Source of the DNA: Gordonia soli NBRC 108243 | GTDB lineage: Bacteria; Actinomycetota; Actinomycetes; Mycobacteriales; Mycobacteriaceae | Direction of reading: 5' to 3' | Length of the DNA: 64,000 nt | NCBI RefSeq assembly: GCF_000334455.1 | Contig: NZ_BANX01000005.1 | Coordinates: 1-64,000 of the forward strand | Shown: positions 1 through 10,147 of the stretch, piece by piece | Layout: every line of letters starts with the position of its first letter | How positions within the stretch are numbered: position 1 is the first letter of the stretch | Translations under genes and position numbers: made by a program | Notes under the pieces: generated by a model | The model's database searches: none | What the model was told of the DNA's origin: nothing | Seen by the model: the letters and a program-made list of their open reading frames with translations, nothing else

Positions 1-105
1 CGGCTCCGGGCGCGGCCGGCGCGACGACGGCCCCGGTGGGATGCGTCGCGGACTCGCCCGACGGGGCTCGTCGGGGTCCGGACTCTGGGGTGGACGTTCG
101 GTCAT
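1..105 (-). CDS. murJ: N-terminal fragment of probable lipid II flippase MurJ (cut by window edge)
   Basis: An ATG whose first bases overlap the DUF6049 stop codon (ATGA) opens a minus-strand frame that runs off the left edge after 35 codons. The visible peptide is Pro/Arg-rich and begins [20 protein letters not shown]. No membrane segment is reached. The call rests on gene order: in mycobacteria and relatives the order pcnA, NUDIX gene, DUF6049 gene, murJ (mviN) is conserved, and actinobacterial MurJ proteins often carry a long disordered cytoplasmic N-terminus before the transmembrane flippase domain. The 4-nt overlap implies translational coupling to the upstream gene. The family itself cannot be confirmed from 35 residues. 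Confidence 0.55.
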   Translation of the reverse strand, partial: MTERPPQSPDPDEPRRASPRRIPPGPSSRRPRPEP

Positions 106-2810
106 CGATCGTCCTCTGGTGGTTCGGGACGGACGACGGGTTCCTCGACACGCAGGGTGCGCTGACGCACCTGATAGGTGGCGCCGGCCAGATGCCGTTC
201 GTGCTCGTCGGGTTCGGGTCGGTCCTCGTCGGCCGGGTCGGGCTCACCGCGGAAGCGGTGCCAGAGCCTGCGCGCGGTCAACAGGACCAGTGCGGCGCCG
301 GCGCAGATGGTGATGATGAACAGCGGCATGCCGTAGGCGTTGGAATGCACCGACAGGCTGATGGGGACCCCGAGCGGCACGCCGCTGGAGGTCAGCATCG
401 AGATGGTGACGGTGATGGCCTCGGAACTGTCGGCGCGCGTCGGCATCTGGATCTGACGTGTACCGCGCGCCGGTATCTCGATGACCCCGACATCGCCGAC
501 GTCGAAGTCGGTCGGCGCGGACGTGTCGATCCGTACCCGGACCGGGAGTGCGAGGTCGTTGCGTACCACCAACAGCAACGGGCTACGTTCGGAGGCCAGC
601 GTGTAGCGGCCACCGGGGTCGAGGATCGACACCGCTCCGGTCATCCGTTGCAGTGTCGCATCGACGGCCTCGGTGCGCTGGGACCGTTGCTCGGTGAGCA
701 CGGTCCGGGCCGGCGGGGTCAGGGTGTCGGGACTACGGACCGCGCGCAGCAGGTCCTCGCGTAGCGGCGCGACGTACCGCTGCGGGCTGACATCGACGTC
801 CTCGCTGCTGACGAGCGATGCCTGCAGGCGCCACGACAGCTCGGCGCTGCGCCGGATCGACGCCGCGACGCGGTCGTCGACCACCCAGGCCGCCCGGGCG
901 TCGGTGGCGGTGCCGGACGGAGAGACGATCCGCGCAGCATCGGTCACGCCGTCGAGGTCGCGGACGACGTCGGGCAGCGGAGCCGGACGCGCGGTGCCCG
1001 ACTCGAGCAGCACCGTGGCGGTCGACAGGAGCGCAGCCGCATCGTCGTCGGATGGCGACCAGTATGTGGGCGGCACCACGAACTGACTGCGACCGGTGAT
1101 CGGGAGTGGTTGCGGCCGTTGCGGTTCGCCGTCGGAAGCGAGGCGATCCGGGGCGGCGATCGCGGTGTAGGCGAGTGACGCGGTCGCGGTCTGCCGACGG
1201 CTGGCCGGCGACTCGCCCGCGAGGGCGACCCGTTGGTCGGCAGGGGTGAGCGCGGGGGTGGTCGGTGCCGTGCCGACTGCGCCGAGCGCCGCGCTGACGG
1301 GCGTGTCGAAGGTCTGCGCGCGGAGGTTCTCGATGCGGTAGCGACCCGATGCCTGCGTGCCGCGGGCGGGATCGACGGAACCGGCAGCCGTCACCAGTCG
1401 GTCGCGTTTGCTCGACTCGAGGAGCCCGGCGCCGGCCGGATCCACGGATCCGACGGCCGGGATGGTGAGGTCGCGGACGCTGCGGACGTCGAGGATGCCG
1501 TCCACCACGTCGGACGGTGTCGCCAGCGCGGCGGTGGTCAGCCCGACGTCGTCGATACGGGCCAGTGAATCGAGATCCGCCTGCGCGAAGGGCAGAGCGG
1601 TCACGCACATCTTCGACGCGACGCGACGCAACTCGGTCAGCCACGCGTCGGCGGCATCGCGGCCGGTACCCGGGGTGGTCGGCGAGCGCGGGTTCTCCGG
1701 ATCGTCGGTGACGACGTATCCCAGCGACATCGCGCGGACCGTGACGAGCAGGTCCGGGTCGACGGCCAGGCAGGTGCTCTGCGCCAGTTTCGCCGACGGA
1801 GCGTCCGCATCCGCGTCCTGTGCGGAGGTGGAGGTGGGCGGGAAGGATCCGGGCGGCGACGATCCGGGTGACGCCGACGAGGGTGCACTCGCAGCGCTGC
1901 TCGAACCGTCGGAAGCGCCGGAGGCGTCCGACGAGTCGCCCTCCGGTGCGCCGACCACCGGGGTCAATGCGTGCAGCAGGCGGTACAAGCGGCCACCGGG
2001 GGAGACCGATCGGGCCATGTCCTCGCTGATCAGACGGACCGGCTCGGTGCCACCGCCCAGGACGCCGGGGGCGAGCTGCGGGGGAGCGGCGAGCGGCCAG
2101 AGCATCGTCAACGCCGACGGGCTCGACGTGTTAGCCGAGACCGAACCGTCGGGGCCGACGTCGGGATCACCGGAGCCCTCGAGGGGGTCGACATAGGCCC
2201 GGGCGCGGGCCCGATCCGGCGGCAACGACAGGACCGGCAGAAGCGTGCGCGTCCCGCCGACCTGTGCGAGCGATCCGTACTCGGGCACCCCGTTCAGGTT
2301 CACCTGCAGCGGATACACGCCGGTCCGGTCGATGCCGAGACCACCCGGCGCCGACAACGGCATGCTCAGCGAGAACGGCTTGCTGTCGCCGGGTTCGAGG
2401 AGATCGTCGAACTGCCGGAACTCATCCGAGGCCGCGACGGGTGGATGGTCGACGGCCAGTGAGCGTCGGAGTCCGGCCGCCGACTGCACACGGTCGCCGC
2501 GCTCGAGCCGGATAGTGGTGTCGCGCAGGGTGCGACTGCCCACGTTCTCCACACGACCGGCGACGGTGACGGTCGCATCGCTGCTGCTGGTGACCAATGA
2601 CGGCGTCACGGAGTCGATGACGACATGGGCGAAAACCTCGGAACCGGAGGTGTCGTCACCCGGGTCGGCTCCGGCGGGTGAGCTGACCGGTGCGGCCAGC
2701 AGCATCGCGATCATCAGCGCACCGGCCAGCGCTGCCCATCGGCGCGCGGCGCGAACGGCGCAGCGGTGTCGGGAGCGGGGGATTCGGTGGACGTCGGCGG
2801 GCCTAACCAT
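102..2810 (-). CDS. DUF6049 family secreted/membrane-anchored protein
   Basis: About 902 residues. An open frame extends further upstream, but the ATG at 2810 is chosen because it overlaps the NUDIX stop codon and is followed by a basic stretch and a signal-peptide-like hydrophobic segment ending in Ala-rich residues (roughly 25-48). The long middle part is extracytoplasmic in character, with a Ser/Ala/Pro-rich low-complexity stretch about one third of the way in. Near the C-terminus a single hydrophobic segment ([17 protein letters not shown]) precedes a basic-acidic cytoplasmic tail of about 60 residues. This is the architecture of the DUF6049 proteins encoded between the NUDIX gene and murJ in mycobacteria. 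A role with MurJ in cell-wall precursor export is inferred from context only; no enzymatic motif was seen. Confidence 0.8.
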   Translation of the reverse strand: MVRPADVHRIPRSRHRCAVRAARRWAALAGALMIAMLLAAPVSSPAGADPGDDTSGSEVFAHVVIDSVTPSLVTSSSDATVTVAGRVENVGSRTLRDTTIRLERGDRVQSAAGLRRSLAVDHPPVAASDEFRQFDDLLEPGDSKPFSLSMPLSAPGGLGIDRTGVYPLQVNLNGVPEYGSLAQVGGTRTLLPVLSLPPDRARARAYVDPLEGSGDPDVGPDGSVSANTSSPSALTMLWPLAAPPQLAPGVLGGGTEPVRLISEDMARSVSPGGRLYRLLHALTPVVGAPEGDSSDASGASDGSSSAASAPSSASPGSSPPGSFPPTSTSAQDADADAPSAKLAQSTCLAVDPDLLVTVRAMSLGYVVTDDPENPRSPTTPGTGRDAADAWLTELRRVASKMCVTALPFAQADLDSLARIDDVGLTTAALATPSDVVDGILDVRSVRDLTIPAVGSVDPAGAGLLESSKRDRLVTAAGSVDPARGTQASGRYRIENLRAQTFDTPVSAALGAVGTAPTTPALTPADQRVALAGESPASRRQTATASLAYTAIAAPDRLASDGEPQRPQPLPITGRSQFVVPPTYWSPSDDDAAALLSTATVLLESGTARPAPLPDVVRDLDGVTDAARIVSPSGTATDARAAWVVDDRVAASIRRSAELSWRLQASLVSSEDVDVSPQRYVAPLREDLLRAVRSPDTLTPPARTVLTEQRSQRTEAVDATLQRMTGAVSILDPGGRYTLASERSPLLLVVRNDLALPVRVRIDTSAPTDFDVGDVGVIEIPARGTRQIQMPTRADSSEAITVTISMLTSSGVPLGVPISLSVHSNAYGMPLFIITICAGAALVLLTARRLWHRFRGEPDPADEDRPEPDEHERHLAGATYQVRQRTLRVEEPVVRPEPPEDDR

Positions 2811-4344
2811 CGCCGGACGAGCCGCGTCGCGGGCGCCGCCTGCGCCGACGGGACCGAGCCGGCGGGGGCGGCTCGTTGCGGCGCTGGTTGCGGGCGGCTG
2901 CGGCTCTCTCATAGGCGTTGGGTTCGGTCCGGATGCTCTCGGCCTCGGATTCGGCCAACCGACGGGGATCGGCGGCGAGATCGGCGATGACTCCCCGGGC
3001 CATCCGGGCCAGTCGCCGCTCGTCAGAGTACGTGAGCTTGCGGGGGAGTTCGCGCAACGGCACCCACGCGACCTCGCTGACCTCGTAGTCCGCGTCCGAC
3101 AGCTCACCGCCGACGCTCCGCAGGAGGTAGTGGTGCACGGTTTTGTGGATGCGCCGACCCTCGCTGACGAACCAGTAGTCGATCTTGCCCAGCGGGGCCA
3201 CCACGGTGCCGTGGATACCGGTCTCCTCGGCGACCTCGCGGATCGCGGTCTGCTCGGCGGTCTCGCCGGTCTCGATGTGGCCCTTCGGCAGCGACCACAT
3301 CATCCGTCCACGACGGTCCATCCGGCCGATCAGGGCGGCGTGCAGGTCGTCGACGGGCCGGTCGAGGTCGGAGATGACCAGACCACCGGCCGACGTCTCC
3401 CGGACGGTGTGCAGCTTCTCACCCTTGTCGCCGGTCTGCTTGGGCTCTGCCCGCCGGCGTCGGGACGGTGACGCTCCCGGGTCGCCGTGGCCGAGGCCGG
3501 TCTTGGTGATCTTCGCCGACACCGCGACGAGGTCGGACGGCTTGGGTCGTGAGACCCGTGCCCGACCGGGTTCGGAGTTGGTGGTGCCTGCCCCGCGTCC
3601 CGGCGGAGGTCCCGGTTTCGGTACGTCACCGGCCGAGCTGCGTGCGGCCCGGGGGCGCCCGTTCGGGTGCCCGCCGTTCGGGTGTCCGCCGTTCGGGTGT
3701 CCGCCGTTCGCGTGTCCACTATTCGGGTGTTTACCGTGCGGATGGCCCGCGCTGTGGCCTGCCCCGTTCTGGTCACCACCCCGGCGAGCGGTGTTCTGTC
3801 CGGTGCGCTGGTCTTTCGGTTGCTGACCGCGCGGCTCGTCGCGCCGGTCGGACGGTCGGGGTCCGGGCTTCGGACGGCCGTCGCCGCGCTGACCACCCGA
3901 GGTGCCCGAACCGGTGTCGGTGGCTGCCGGGCGCCCGGTGGCGCCGGGGCCCGACGGTGCCGTGCGCTGGGTGGTCGAGCCGGGCCGGGCGGGGTCCTGC
4001 CGATGGGGCGCCTGCGTCGGATGCGCGGTCGGGGAGTCGGCCCGGGCGTGGGTCGCGTCGGCGGTGTCCCCGCGGCTCTCGGGGCTCCGACGTCCGCGTC
4101 GGCGTCGCCCCCGACGGGTGCGCCGACCTTTGCCCTCTCGCTTGTCCGGTGATGCGTCGCCGCCTGCGGGCGAATCCGAGCGTGGGCCGCCTCCGGTCGG
4201 TGCGGTCGAGGAGCCGGGACCACCGGTGTCGGTGCCGTTGTGCCGACGATCGCCGCCGGTCACCGCGGGTCCGTCGGTCGCCCGACCACCGCCGGCGACG
4301 TCGGCGCCGACGTCAGCTCGATGGGTGGGGGATTCGGCGGACAC
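2803..4344 (-). CDS. NUDIX hydrolase with a very long disordered basic N-terminus
   Basis: 513 residues from a GTG. The C-terminal third contains a NUDIX domain: the box is readable as GHIETGE...REVAEETGI, matching G-x5-E-x7-R-E-U-x-E-E-x-G-U, so a metal-dependent pyrophosphohydrolase acting on a nucleoside-diphosphate-linked substrate is expected. The first 300 or so residues are low-complexity, rich in Gly, Pro, Arg, Asn and His, and include tandem HPNGG-type pentapeptides. The extreme C-terminus is Arg-rich. Most NUDIX proteins at this locus are much shorter, so the N-terminal extension is odd, and a downstream start is possible because no strong ribosome site precedes 4344. It overlaps the DUF6049 gene by 8 nt and is divergent from pcnA. 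The substrate is unknown. Confidence 0.85.
   Translation of the reverse strand: MSAESPTHRADVGADVAGGGRATDGPAVTGGDRRHNGTDTGGPGSSTAPTGGGPRSDSPAGGDASPDKREGKGRRTRRGRRRRGRRSPESRGDTADATHARADSPTAHPTQAPHRQDPARPGSTTQRTAPSGPGATGRPAATDTGSGTSGGQRGDGRPKPGPRPSDRRDEPRGQQPKDQRTGQNTARRGGDQNGAGHSAGHPHGKHPNSGHANGGHPNGGHPNGGHPNGRPRAARSSAGDVPKPGPPPGRGAGTTNSEPGRARVSRPKPSDLVAVSAKITKTGLGHGDPGASPSRRRRAEPKQTGDKGEKLHTVRETSAGGLVISDLDRPVDDLHAALIGRMDRRGRMMWSLPKGHIETGETAEQTAIREVAEETGIHGTVVAPLGKIDYWFVSEGRRIHKTVHHYLLRSVGGELSDADYEVSEVAWVPLRELPRKLTYSDERRLARMARGVIADLAADPRRLAESEAESIRTEPNAYERAAAARNQRRNEPPPPARSRRRRRRPRRGSSGDG
3661..3735. repeat. Five tandem 15-bp units within the NUDIX gene
   Basis: Five consecutive 15-bp units of the type gttcgggtgtccgcc run from 3661 to 3735; the second and third are identical, the last two are diverged, and a degenerate sixth may follow. 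On the coding strand they specify Gly-His-Pro-Asn-Gly type pentapeptides. The unit is a multiple of three, so copy-number change would keep the frame. The low-complexity position in a disordered tail suggests a variable linker and not a folded domain. Confidence 0.9.
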
Positions 4345-4569
4345 AGTCTCGATGCTAGCCGCTGGTCACCATGCGTTTGCCTGGATGGCGGGTCGTGGCG
4401 GTCGGCCGACCGCCCGTCGGTCGCTGTCGCGGTACTTCGATCTCCGTCTGCTCCCGGACGCCGCGACCATGCGGTCGGGTGGTGTCGGAGTGTCGCGTGG
4501 GGTCACGTCGGGGGTCGGCGCCCGGCACGCCTGTGGAGGTGGGCGCGGTCGCCGGTAGGCTCACACGAC

Positions 4570-6024
4570 GTGACCGAGCTCCCCGACCGCCGAACGCGCC
4601 TCCTCGCGGCCGCCGCGGTGGAACTACAGGGACTCGCAGACGTCCTGGTGCCACTCGGCACGCTCTTCGCCGACGCCGGACATGAGCTCTACCTGGTGGG
4701 CGGTTCGGTGCGCGATGCCGTTCTCGGGCGCCTCTCCGGCGACCTCGACTTCACCACCGATGCCCGGCCGGAGCAGGTCGACGAGCTGCTGCGCGACTGG
4801 GCCGACGCGCGGTGGGACACCGGGATCGCCTTCGGGACCATCAGCGTGCGCAAGGGTGACCTGATCATCGAGATCACGACGTTCCGCGCCGACGCCTACG
4901 ACCGTGTGAGCCGGAATCCGCAGGTCCGGTTCGGCGACTCCCTCGACGACGATCTCGTGCGGCGCGACTTCACCATCAACGCCATGGCGGTGCGCGTCGG
5001 GCGCGACGGTGCACAGGACTTCTGCGATCCCCTCGACGGTCTGAGTGCTGCGCTCGCCGGCGTCATCGACACCCCGGCCACCCCGGAGGAATCCTTCGCC
5101 GACGATCCGCTGCGGATGCTGAGGGCGATCCGCTTCGTCTCCCAGCTGGGCTTCCGGCTCGCCCCGCGGGTGCAGGAGGCGATCACCGCGATGGCCGAGC
5201 AGATCGACCGCATCACGGTCGAGCGCATCCGCGTGGAACTCGACAAGACCATCGCCGGCGAGCATCCGCTGGAGGCGATCGACCTGCTCGTGGAGACCGG
5301 ACTGGCCGAGCGGGTGCTGCCGGAGATCCCCGGGATGCGCCTCACCATCGACGAGCACCACCAGCACAAGGACGTCTACCAGCACTCCTTGACGGTCCTG
5401 CGGCAAGCGATCGACCTCGAGGAGGGCGATCCCGACCTGGTGCTGCGATGGGCCGCGCTGCTGCACGACATCGGCAAGCCGGCCACACGCCGCCACGAGT
5501 CGGGCGGTGGGGTGAGCTTCCACCACCACGAGGTGGTCGGCGCCAAGATGGTGCGCAAACGCATGCGAGCGCTCAAGTACCCCAAGGCCGTGGTCGACGA
5601 CGTCGCGCAGCTGGTGTTCCTGCACCTGCGTTTCCACGGTTACGGCGACGGCACCTGGACCGACTCCGCGGTCCGTCGGTACGTCACCGACGCGGGCGAC
5701 CTGCTCGACCGGCTGCACAAGCTGGTGCGCGCCGACTGCACCACCCGCAACAAGCGTCGGGCCCGACGCCTGCAGGAGAACTACGACCATCTCGAGCAGC
5801 GCATCGCCGATCTCGCCGCCGCCGAGGACCTCCAGCGCGTGCGTCCCGATCTGGACGGCAACGCGATCATGGAGTTGCTCGATCTGCCGCCGGGGCCCCT
5901 CGTCGGTCAGGCATGGCGGTACCTCAAGGAGCTACGCCTCGATCGGGGACCGCTCTCGCGCGACGAGGCGGAGGAAGCCCTCAGGCAGTGGTGGGCCGAG
6001 CGCCGCGCGGCGGCCGACGGCTGA
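4570..6024 (+). CDS. pcnA: CCA tRNA nucleotidyltransferase
   Basis: 484 residues from the GTG at 4570; an upstream extension of the frame lies in the divergent promoter region and lacks homology. It adds or repairs the 3'-terminal CCA of tRNAs in the cytoplasm. The nucleotidyltransferase head shows LVGGSVRD (about residues 40-47) followed by DLDFTTD with the two metal-binding aspartates, then the RRDFTINAM motif and the neck region. A C-terminal HD-type domain is visible in LLHDIGKPATR. Length matches mycobacterial PcnA (about 480 residues). It faces away from the NUDIX-DUF6049-murJ genes, the usual arrangement near oriC in this order. Confidence 0.95.
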   Translation: MTELPDRRTRLLAAAAVELQGLADVLVPLGTLFADAGHELYLVGGSVRDAVLGRLSGDLDFTTDARPEQVDELLRDWADARWDTGIAFGTISVRKGDLIIEITTFRADAYDRVSRNPQVRFGDSLDDDLVRRDFTINAMAVRVGRDGAQDFCDPLDGLSAALAGVIDTPATPEESFADDPLRMLRAIRFVSQLGFRLAPRVQEAITAMAEQIDRITVERIRVELDKTIAGEHPLEAIDLLVETGLAERVLPEIPGMRLTIDEHHQHKDVYQHSLTVLRQAIDLEEGDPDLVLRWAALLHDIGKPATRRHESGGGVSFHHHEVVGAKMVRKRMRALKYPKAVVDDVAQLVFLHLRFHGYGDGTWTDSAVRRYVTDAGDLLDRLHKLVRADCTTRNKRRARRLQENYDHLEQRIADLAAAEDLQRVRPDLDGNAIMELLDLPPGPLVGQAWRYLKELRLDRGPLSRDEAEEALRQWWAERRAAADG

Positions 6025-6058
6025 GCTGAGCGGCAGGTCGCGGGGCCGTACGAGATCG

Positions 6059-6628
6059 TCAGAAACGGAAGCGCGTCGGTTCGAACTGGTCCGCGGTCGG
6101 GAAGGCGAAGGCGCGTGCGGGTGTGAAGCGGTAGAGCCGGTACGGCGGGCCTCCCGACGTCGGCGCACCGTAGGGCGCGTCCACGACGTCGCCGATCACC
6201 GTCGTCGGCCAGCCGTAGACCTCGAGCAGCGCCGCCGATGCGTTCTCCAGACCGGCCGGCGTCACCAGTCGGTCGGCTCGCCCCTCGACGACCAGGTGCA
6301 CCGACGACAAGTCGATGGCCAGGGACCCACGACCGTCTGCATCCAGGTGTGCCGACTTCGCGGTGGAGCCGTTGGAGGCGAACACGAAGGCGTCGCCGGT
6401 CCAGGCGGCGAAAACCGGCCGGGTGTGGACACCGCCGGCCGACCGTCCGACGCTCAACCAGGTCGTCCCCGAACCGGCACGCAGGAGTTCCTCGACGTCG
6501 GACCACACCTGCGGCCTGTTGTCGGGCTGGTCGCCGTCGGGCTGGTCGCTGCCGTGGTCGGGCAGTGTGGCGGCCGTGTGCCGGGGGATCAGTTCGACCG
6601 TGGGTTCACTCGCGTTCGGATCACTCAT
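6059..6628 (-). CDS. Pyridoxamine 5'-phosphate oxidase-like FMN/F420-binding protein
   Basis: 189 residues. After about 40 disordered, acidic residues comes a split-barrel fold typical of PNPOx-like and F420-binding proteins: TTWLSVGRSAGGVHTRPVFA, then a FVFASNGSTAKSAHLDADGR segment and a VVEGRADRLVTP strand. These small cytosolic proteins bind FMN or F420 and reduce or bind varied substrates; the substrate here is not readable. It converges on pcnA with a gap of 34 bp. The N-terminal extension is longer than in most relatives. Confidence 0.75.
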   Translation of the reverse strand: MSDPNASEPTVELIPRHTAATLPDHGSDQPDGDQPDNRPQVWSDVEELLRAGSGTTWLSVGRSAGGVHTRPVFAAWTGDAFVFASNGSTAKSAHLDADGRGSLAIDLSSVHLVVEGRADRLVTPAGLENASAALLEVYGWPTTVIGDVVDAPYGAPTSGGPPYRLYRFTPARAFAFPTADQFEPTRFRF

Positions 6629-6762
6629 ACCGGATCCGACCGCGTGGCCCGCTGGAACTCATCGCTCGTGACAGTGGGGCGCCCGCCCCGGACCCACCCG
6701 TCCGCACCCCGCAGGCGGAGGAGGGGTCCGAGGCCGGACGGGAACAGCGGGACGCCGAACAG

Positions 6763-7749
6763 CTACCGCGAGCTGAGGTCGCCCTGGGGATGTGCCGAGC
6801 GTCCACCTCGCGCGGAGGCCGGAGTGCCGGCGTCTTCGGGCACCAGCATCTCGATAGCGGCCGGGATGGCCTCGAACACGGCCGGCAGCGTGCCGACCAG
6901 GTCGCCGTCGACCGACACGAGCGCGGGTGGATCGCAGTACAGCTCGATCTCCTTGCCGCGCAGCGTGATCACCATCGGATCGTCGACGTGCTCGCCGGAG
7001 AACACCTTGGGGAACACCTGGGCGATCTTCAACCTGGCGAAGCGTGGGGGCAGCTTCCCGAGCGTCACGTCGAGCAGACCGTCGAACAACGAGGCGGCTG
7101 GCGCGATCTGCATGCCGCCGCCGTAGGAGGTGGTGTTGCCGATGGCCGCGAAGGCGAGGTCGCCGTCGAAGGCCTCGTCGTCGTCGACGCGCACGTTGTA
7201 GTGGTGTCCGCGCAGTCCGATCAGCTCTCGCAGCGCCGCGAGCGTGTATCGCGACTGGCCGCGGGGCCAGCGCATGCCGATGGCGCGTTCGGTGACCGCG
7301 GCATCGAAGCCGGTGGCGGTGACCGTGCCGAACAATTCCGACCGACCGTCGGGAAAGGTCACGCGGCCGAGGTCGACGCTGCGCGTGTGTCCGGCGACCA
7401 GCACATCGACGGCCGCGGCGACATCGTCGAGCGGTATGCCGACGTTGCGCGCGAAGTCGTTTCCGCTGCCCGCCGGGATGACCGCGACGGGTACCCCGCT
7501 GCCGTAGGTCGCCTCGACGGCGAGTCGGATGCTGCCGTCGCCGCCGACCACCACGAGGGCGTCGGTGCGGGTGCGTGCGGCCTTGCCGGCGAGTTCGCGG
7601 GCCTCGTCGACGTCCCGACCCTCGATGACCGCGACCTCGAGTCCGCGCTCACGCAGCAGGCGAGCAGCCTCGTCGCCGACCGCTCCGGCCGCACCATGGC
7701 GCGCATGCGGGTTGACCAGCAGTGTCAGGTGTCGCACGGTCCCGGTCAT
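6763..7749 (-). CDS. Diacylglycerol/lipid kinase family protein (YegS-like)
   Basis: 328 residues from the ATG at 7749; the frame stays open upstream, but the residues from here (TGTVRHLTLLVNPHARHG) begin the conserved fold. The ATP-binding catalytic motif VVGGDGS and the downstream IPAGSGNDFARN are textbook for DAGK-catalytic-domain enzymes, which phosphorylate diacylglycerol, sphingosine-like lipids or related polyprenyl/lipid alcohols at the membrane. The C-terminal half (NTTSYGGGMQIAPAA...DGLLDV) is the second lobe of the YegS/DgkB fold. A TetR gene starts 190 bp away in the opposite direction. The lipid substrate is unknown. Confidence 0.88.
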   Translation of the reverse strand: MTGTVRHLTLLVNPHARHGAAGAVGDEAARLLRERGLEVAVIEGRDVDEARELAGKAARTRTDALVVVGGDGSIRLAVEATYGSGVPVAVIPAGSGNDFARNVGIPLDDVAAAVDVLVAGHTRSVDLGRVTFPDGRSELFGTVTATGFDAAVTERAIGMRWPRGQSRYTLAALRELIGLRGHHYNVRVDDDEAFDGDLAFAAIGNTTSYGGGMQIAPAASLFDGLLDVTLGKLPPRFARLKIAQVFPKVFSGEHVDDPMVITLRGKEIELYCDPPALVSVDGDLVGTLPAVFEAIPAAIEMLVPEDAGTPASARGGRSAHPQGDLSSR

Positions 7750-7922
7750 CGCGCACCGCCGAGCACATCGACGATGGCTGCAGGGGTGGGCGGCCCGGAC
7801 CCCGGCGCGCCGCTGGGGGGGAGGTGCGGCGTGCACGGGGTCCGGCGGGCCGGCCCGGCGAAAACGGTCTCTGGGGCGCCCGTCGGCATGGCCCCGAAGG
7901 TGGGCGAAGCAACGGTCATGGG

Positions 7923-7953
7923 TTACAGTGTTACACATCATGTCAATCTGTAA
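7923..7953. promoter_or_regulatory. Candidate TetR operator over its own start codon
   Basis: An inverted repeat ttacag (7923-7928) and ctgtaa (7948-7953) flanks and covers the ATG of the TetR gene at 7940. A direct repeat gttaca-gt-gttaca lies in the left half. No Shine-Dalgarno sequence precedes the ATG, so the transcript may be leaderless and the site could serve autorepression. The long spacer (19 bp) makes this a tentative assignment. Confidence 0.4.
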
Positions 7954-8545
7954 AGACGACATCGGCGATGTGGTCCTCGATTCCGCTCGGCTCTGCCTGA
8001 CGCGGAGCGAGGGACGCAAGGTCACCCTGGCCGAGGTGGCGCGTGAAGCGGGAGTCAGCAGACCCACCGTCTACCGGCGCTGGCCCGACATGGATGCCAT
8101 CATCCGCGCCCTGCTGACGCGGGAGGTCCTCGGCGTGATCAATGCGGTCACCGAGACCACCCCGCTCCGGACCGCCGACTTCGACGCGACCATCGATCTG
8201 GTGGTGCGGGTGGTCGGCGCGCTGCGCGAGGACGAACTGGTCGCATCGCTGTGGCGCGAACAGCGGGAGTTCATGACGCCCTACGTGTTCGACCGTCTCG
8301 GCACCAGCCAGGAGAGCGTGCTCGCGATCCTCGCCGACACCATCGCGCGCGGGCAGGATCGCGGCGAGGTGCGCATGGGCGACGCCAAGAAGATGGCGTC
8401 GATGGTGCTGCTGATCACGCAGTCGGCGATCCAGTCGCGAGCCCTGGTGGAGACCATCCTGGGTGATGAGTGGAGCGTCGAGCTGCACCACGCGCTGTCG
8501 GCGTACCTGCGCCGACCGCCGGTTCCCGGAACGGCGGTCAACTGA
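7940..8545 (+). CDS. TetR-family transcriptional regulator (upstream of glpD)
   Basis: 201 residues from the ATG at 7940, inside a longer open frame. The N-terminal helix-turn-helix reads KVTLAEVAREAGVSRPTVYRRWPDM, a clear TetR DNA-binding domain at about residues 22-47; the rest is the variable all-helical ligand domain. Its stop codon shares a base with the glpD start (TGATG), so the two are translationally coupled and the regulator probably controls glycerol-3-phosphate oxidation. The inducer is not readable. A candidate operator overlaps its start. Confidence 0.9.
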   Translation: MSICKDDIGDVVLDSARLCLTRSEGRKVTLAEVAREAGVSRPTVYRRWPDMDAIIRALLTREVLGVINAVTETTPLRTADFDATIDLVVRVVGALREDELVASLWREQREFMTPYVFDRLGTSQESVLAILADTIARGQDRGEVRMGDAKKMASMVLLITQSAIQSRALVETILGDEWSVELHHALSAYLRRPPVPGTAVN

Positions 8546-10086
8546 TGTCCGCGCTGGACACCGTCCGGCGCCGCACCGACCTCGACGCACTGCGAGCCCG
8601 CACCGAGCCTGTCGACGTACTCGTGGTCGGCGGCGGTATCACCGGCGTCGGCGTCGCGCTCGACGCCGCGAGCCGCGGACTGTCGGTGGTGTTGGTCGAG
8701 CACCACGACCTGGCCCACGGCACATCGCGCTGGAGCAGCAAGCTGGTGCACGGCGGTCTGCGTTATCTCGCCTCGGCCCGGCTCGGCATCGCCTACGAGA
8801 GCGCGGTGGAGCGGCATCACCTGATGACGACCATCGCCCCCCATCTCGTCGCCCCGCTGCGGCAGATCGTCCCCGACCACGGATCGCGACGCACCGCCGC
8901 GAGTGTCCGGATCGGCTTCCGTGCCGGCGACATGCTGCGTCGCACCGTCGGCACCCCCACCGCGGTGCTGCCGGGCCCGACGCGGATGTCGGCGGCCGAG
9001 GTCGTCGACCGCATCCCGACGGTTCGCCGGATCGGCCTGCGTGGTGGCATCTCCGGCACCGACGGTCGGCTGGTCGACGATGCCCGTCTGGTCGTGGCGG
9101 TGGCGCGTACGGCGGCCGCGCACGGCGCGACGGTCCTCACCCGGGTCCGCTCCGACGAGATCACCGGCGATGGAGCGCGTCTCACCGACACGCTGACCGG
9201 TGACAGCTTCGATGTCCCGGCCCGCACCGTCATCAACGCCACCGGCGTGTGGGCGGATCACCTCGACCGGACCATCGCCGTCCGACCGAGCCGGGGAACC
9301 CACCTCGTACTCGATGCCGCGACCCTCGGTCACCCGACGGCGGCACTGACCGTCCCGGTGGCGGGTTCGGTGAGCCGCTTCGTGTTCGCCATCCCTGAAC
9401 AGCTCGGTCGGGTCTACCTCGGCCTCACCGACGTCGATGCGCCCGGCGCGGTCCCCGATGTCCCGGTGCCCGACGAGCACGAGATCGACTTCCTGCTCGA
9501 CTCCGTGAACGTCGCGCTCGAGCGTTCGCTGACCCGCGCGGACATCCTCGGCACCTTCGCCGGCCTCCGCCCGCTGATCGACGAGCGGACGGCCCCCACC
9601 GAGGGTGGCGACCTCGCCGACGTCTCCCGGCGCCACGAGGTGCGCGTCACCGACGGCAAGCTGGTCAGCGTCGTCGGCGGCAAGCTGACCACCTATCGGC
9701 GGATGGCGCAGGACGCGGTCGACGCGGCGATCGGTGCGGCCGATCTCGATGCCGGGCGCTGCATCACCACCGACATCCCCCTGGTCGGGGCTGCCGGTGC
9801 GGTTGTCCCACCGGGGCTGCCACCGTCGCTGATCGCACGGTACGGCTCCGAGGCAGGGAAAGTCGTGACCACGGCGACCGTCGCCGAACCCCTGGAACGC
9901 ATCGCGCCCGGGATCGACGTGACGCGTGCCGAGATCGAGTTCGCCGTCCGTGCCGAGGGGGCCCTCGACGTCGACGACGTGCTGCACCGCCGGACGCGCA
10001 TCGGGCTGGTCGCGGCCGACGCCGACGCCGCCCGCCCGGCCGTCACCGAGATCGTGGACGCCGCGCTCATCGCGGCAGCCGACTGA
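8545..10086 (+). CDS. glpD: FAD-dependent glycerol-3-phosphate dehydrogenase
   Basis: 513 residues, the usual length. It oxidises sn-glycerol 3-phosphate to dihydroxyacetone phosphate and passes electrons to the quinone pool at the inner face of the membrane. The N-terminal dinucleotide fold VVGGGITGVGVALDAASRG (about residues 27-45) binds FAD; TSRWSSKLVHGGLRYL is the second GlpD signature, and VGGKLTTYRRMAQDA is the conserved C-terminal FAD-contact motif. Start ATG overlaps the TetR stop. No glpK or glpF lies nearby in the window, so the gene is regulated with its TetR partner only. Confidence 0.95.
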   Translation: MSALDTVRRRTDLDALRARTEPVDVLVVGGGITGVGVALDAASRGLSVVLVEHHDLAHGTSRWSSKLVHGGLRYLASARLGIAYESAVERHHLMTTIAPHLVAPLRQIVPDHGSRRTAASVRIGFRAGDMLRRTVGTPTAVLPGPTRMSAAEVVDRIPTVRRIGLRGGISGTDGRLVDDARLVVAVARTAAAHGATVLTRVRSDEITGDGARLTDTLTGDSFDVPARTVINATGVWADHLDRTIAVRPSRGTHLVLDAATLGHPTAALTVPVAGSVSRFVFAIPEQLGRVYLGLTDVDAPGAVPDVPVPDEHEIDFLLDSVNVALERSLTRADILGTFAGLRPLIDERTAPTEGGDLADVSRRHEVRVTDGKLVSVVGGKLTTYRRMAQDAVDAAIGAADLDAGRCITTDIPLVGAAGAVVPPGLPPSLIARYGSEAGKVVTTATVAEPLERIAPGIDVTRAEIEFAVRAEGALDVDDVLHRRTRIGLVAADADAARPAVTEIVDAALIAAAD

Positions 10087-10147
10087 CGAGACGGCCCGAC
10101 CGGGCGTCGGCCGCGGTCCGTCGGGACGTCGGTGTAGAAACGGCGGC

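Noticed and set aside
36-764. Long plus-strand open frames opposite the DUF6049 gene and similar frames elsewhere
   Set aside because: High G+C makes antisense frames long by chance; they lack ribosome sites and domains and lie exactly opposite well-supported genes.
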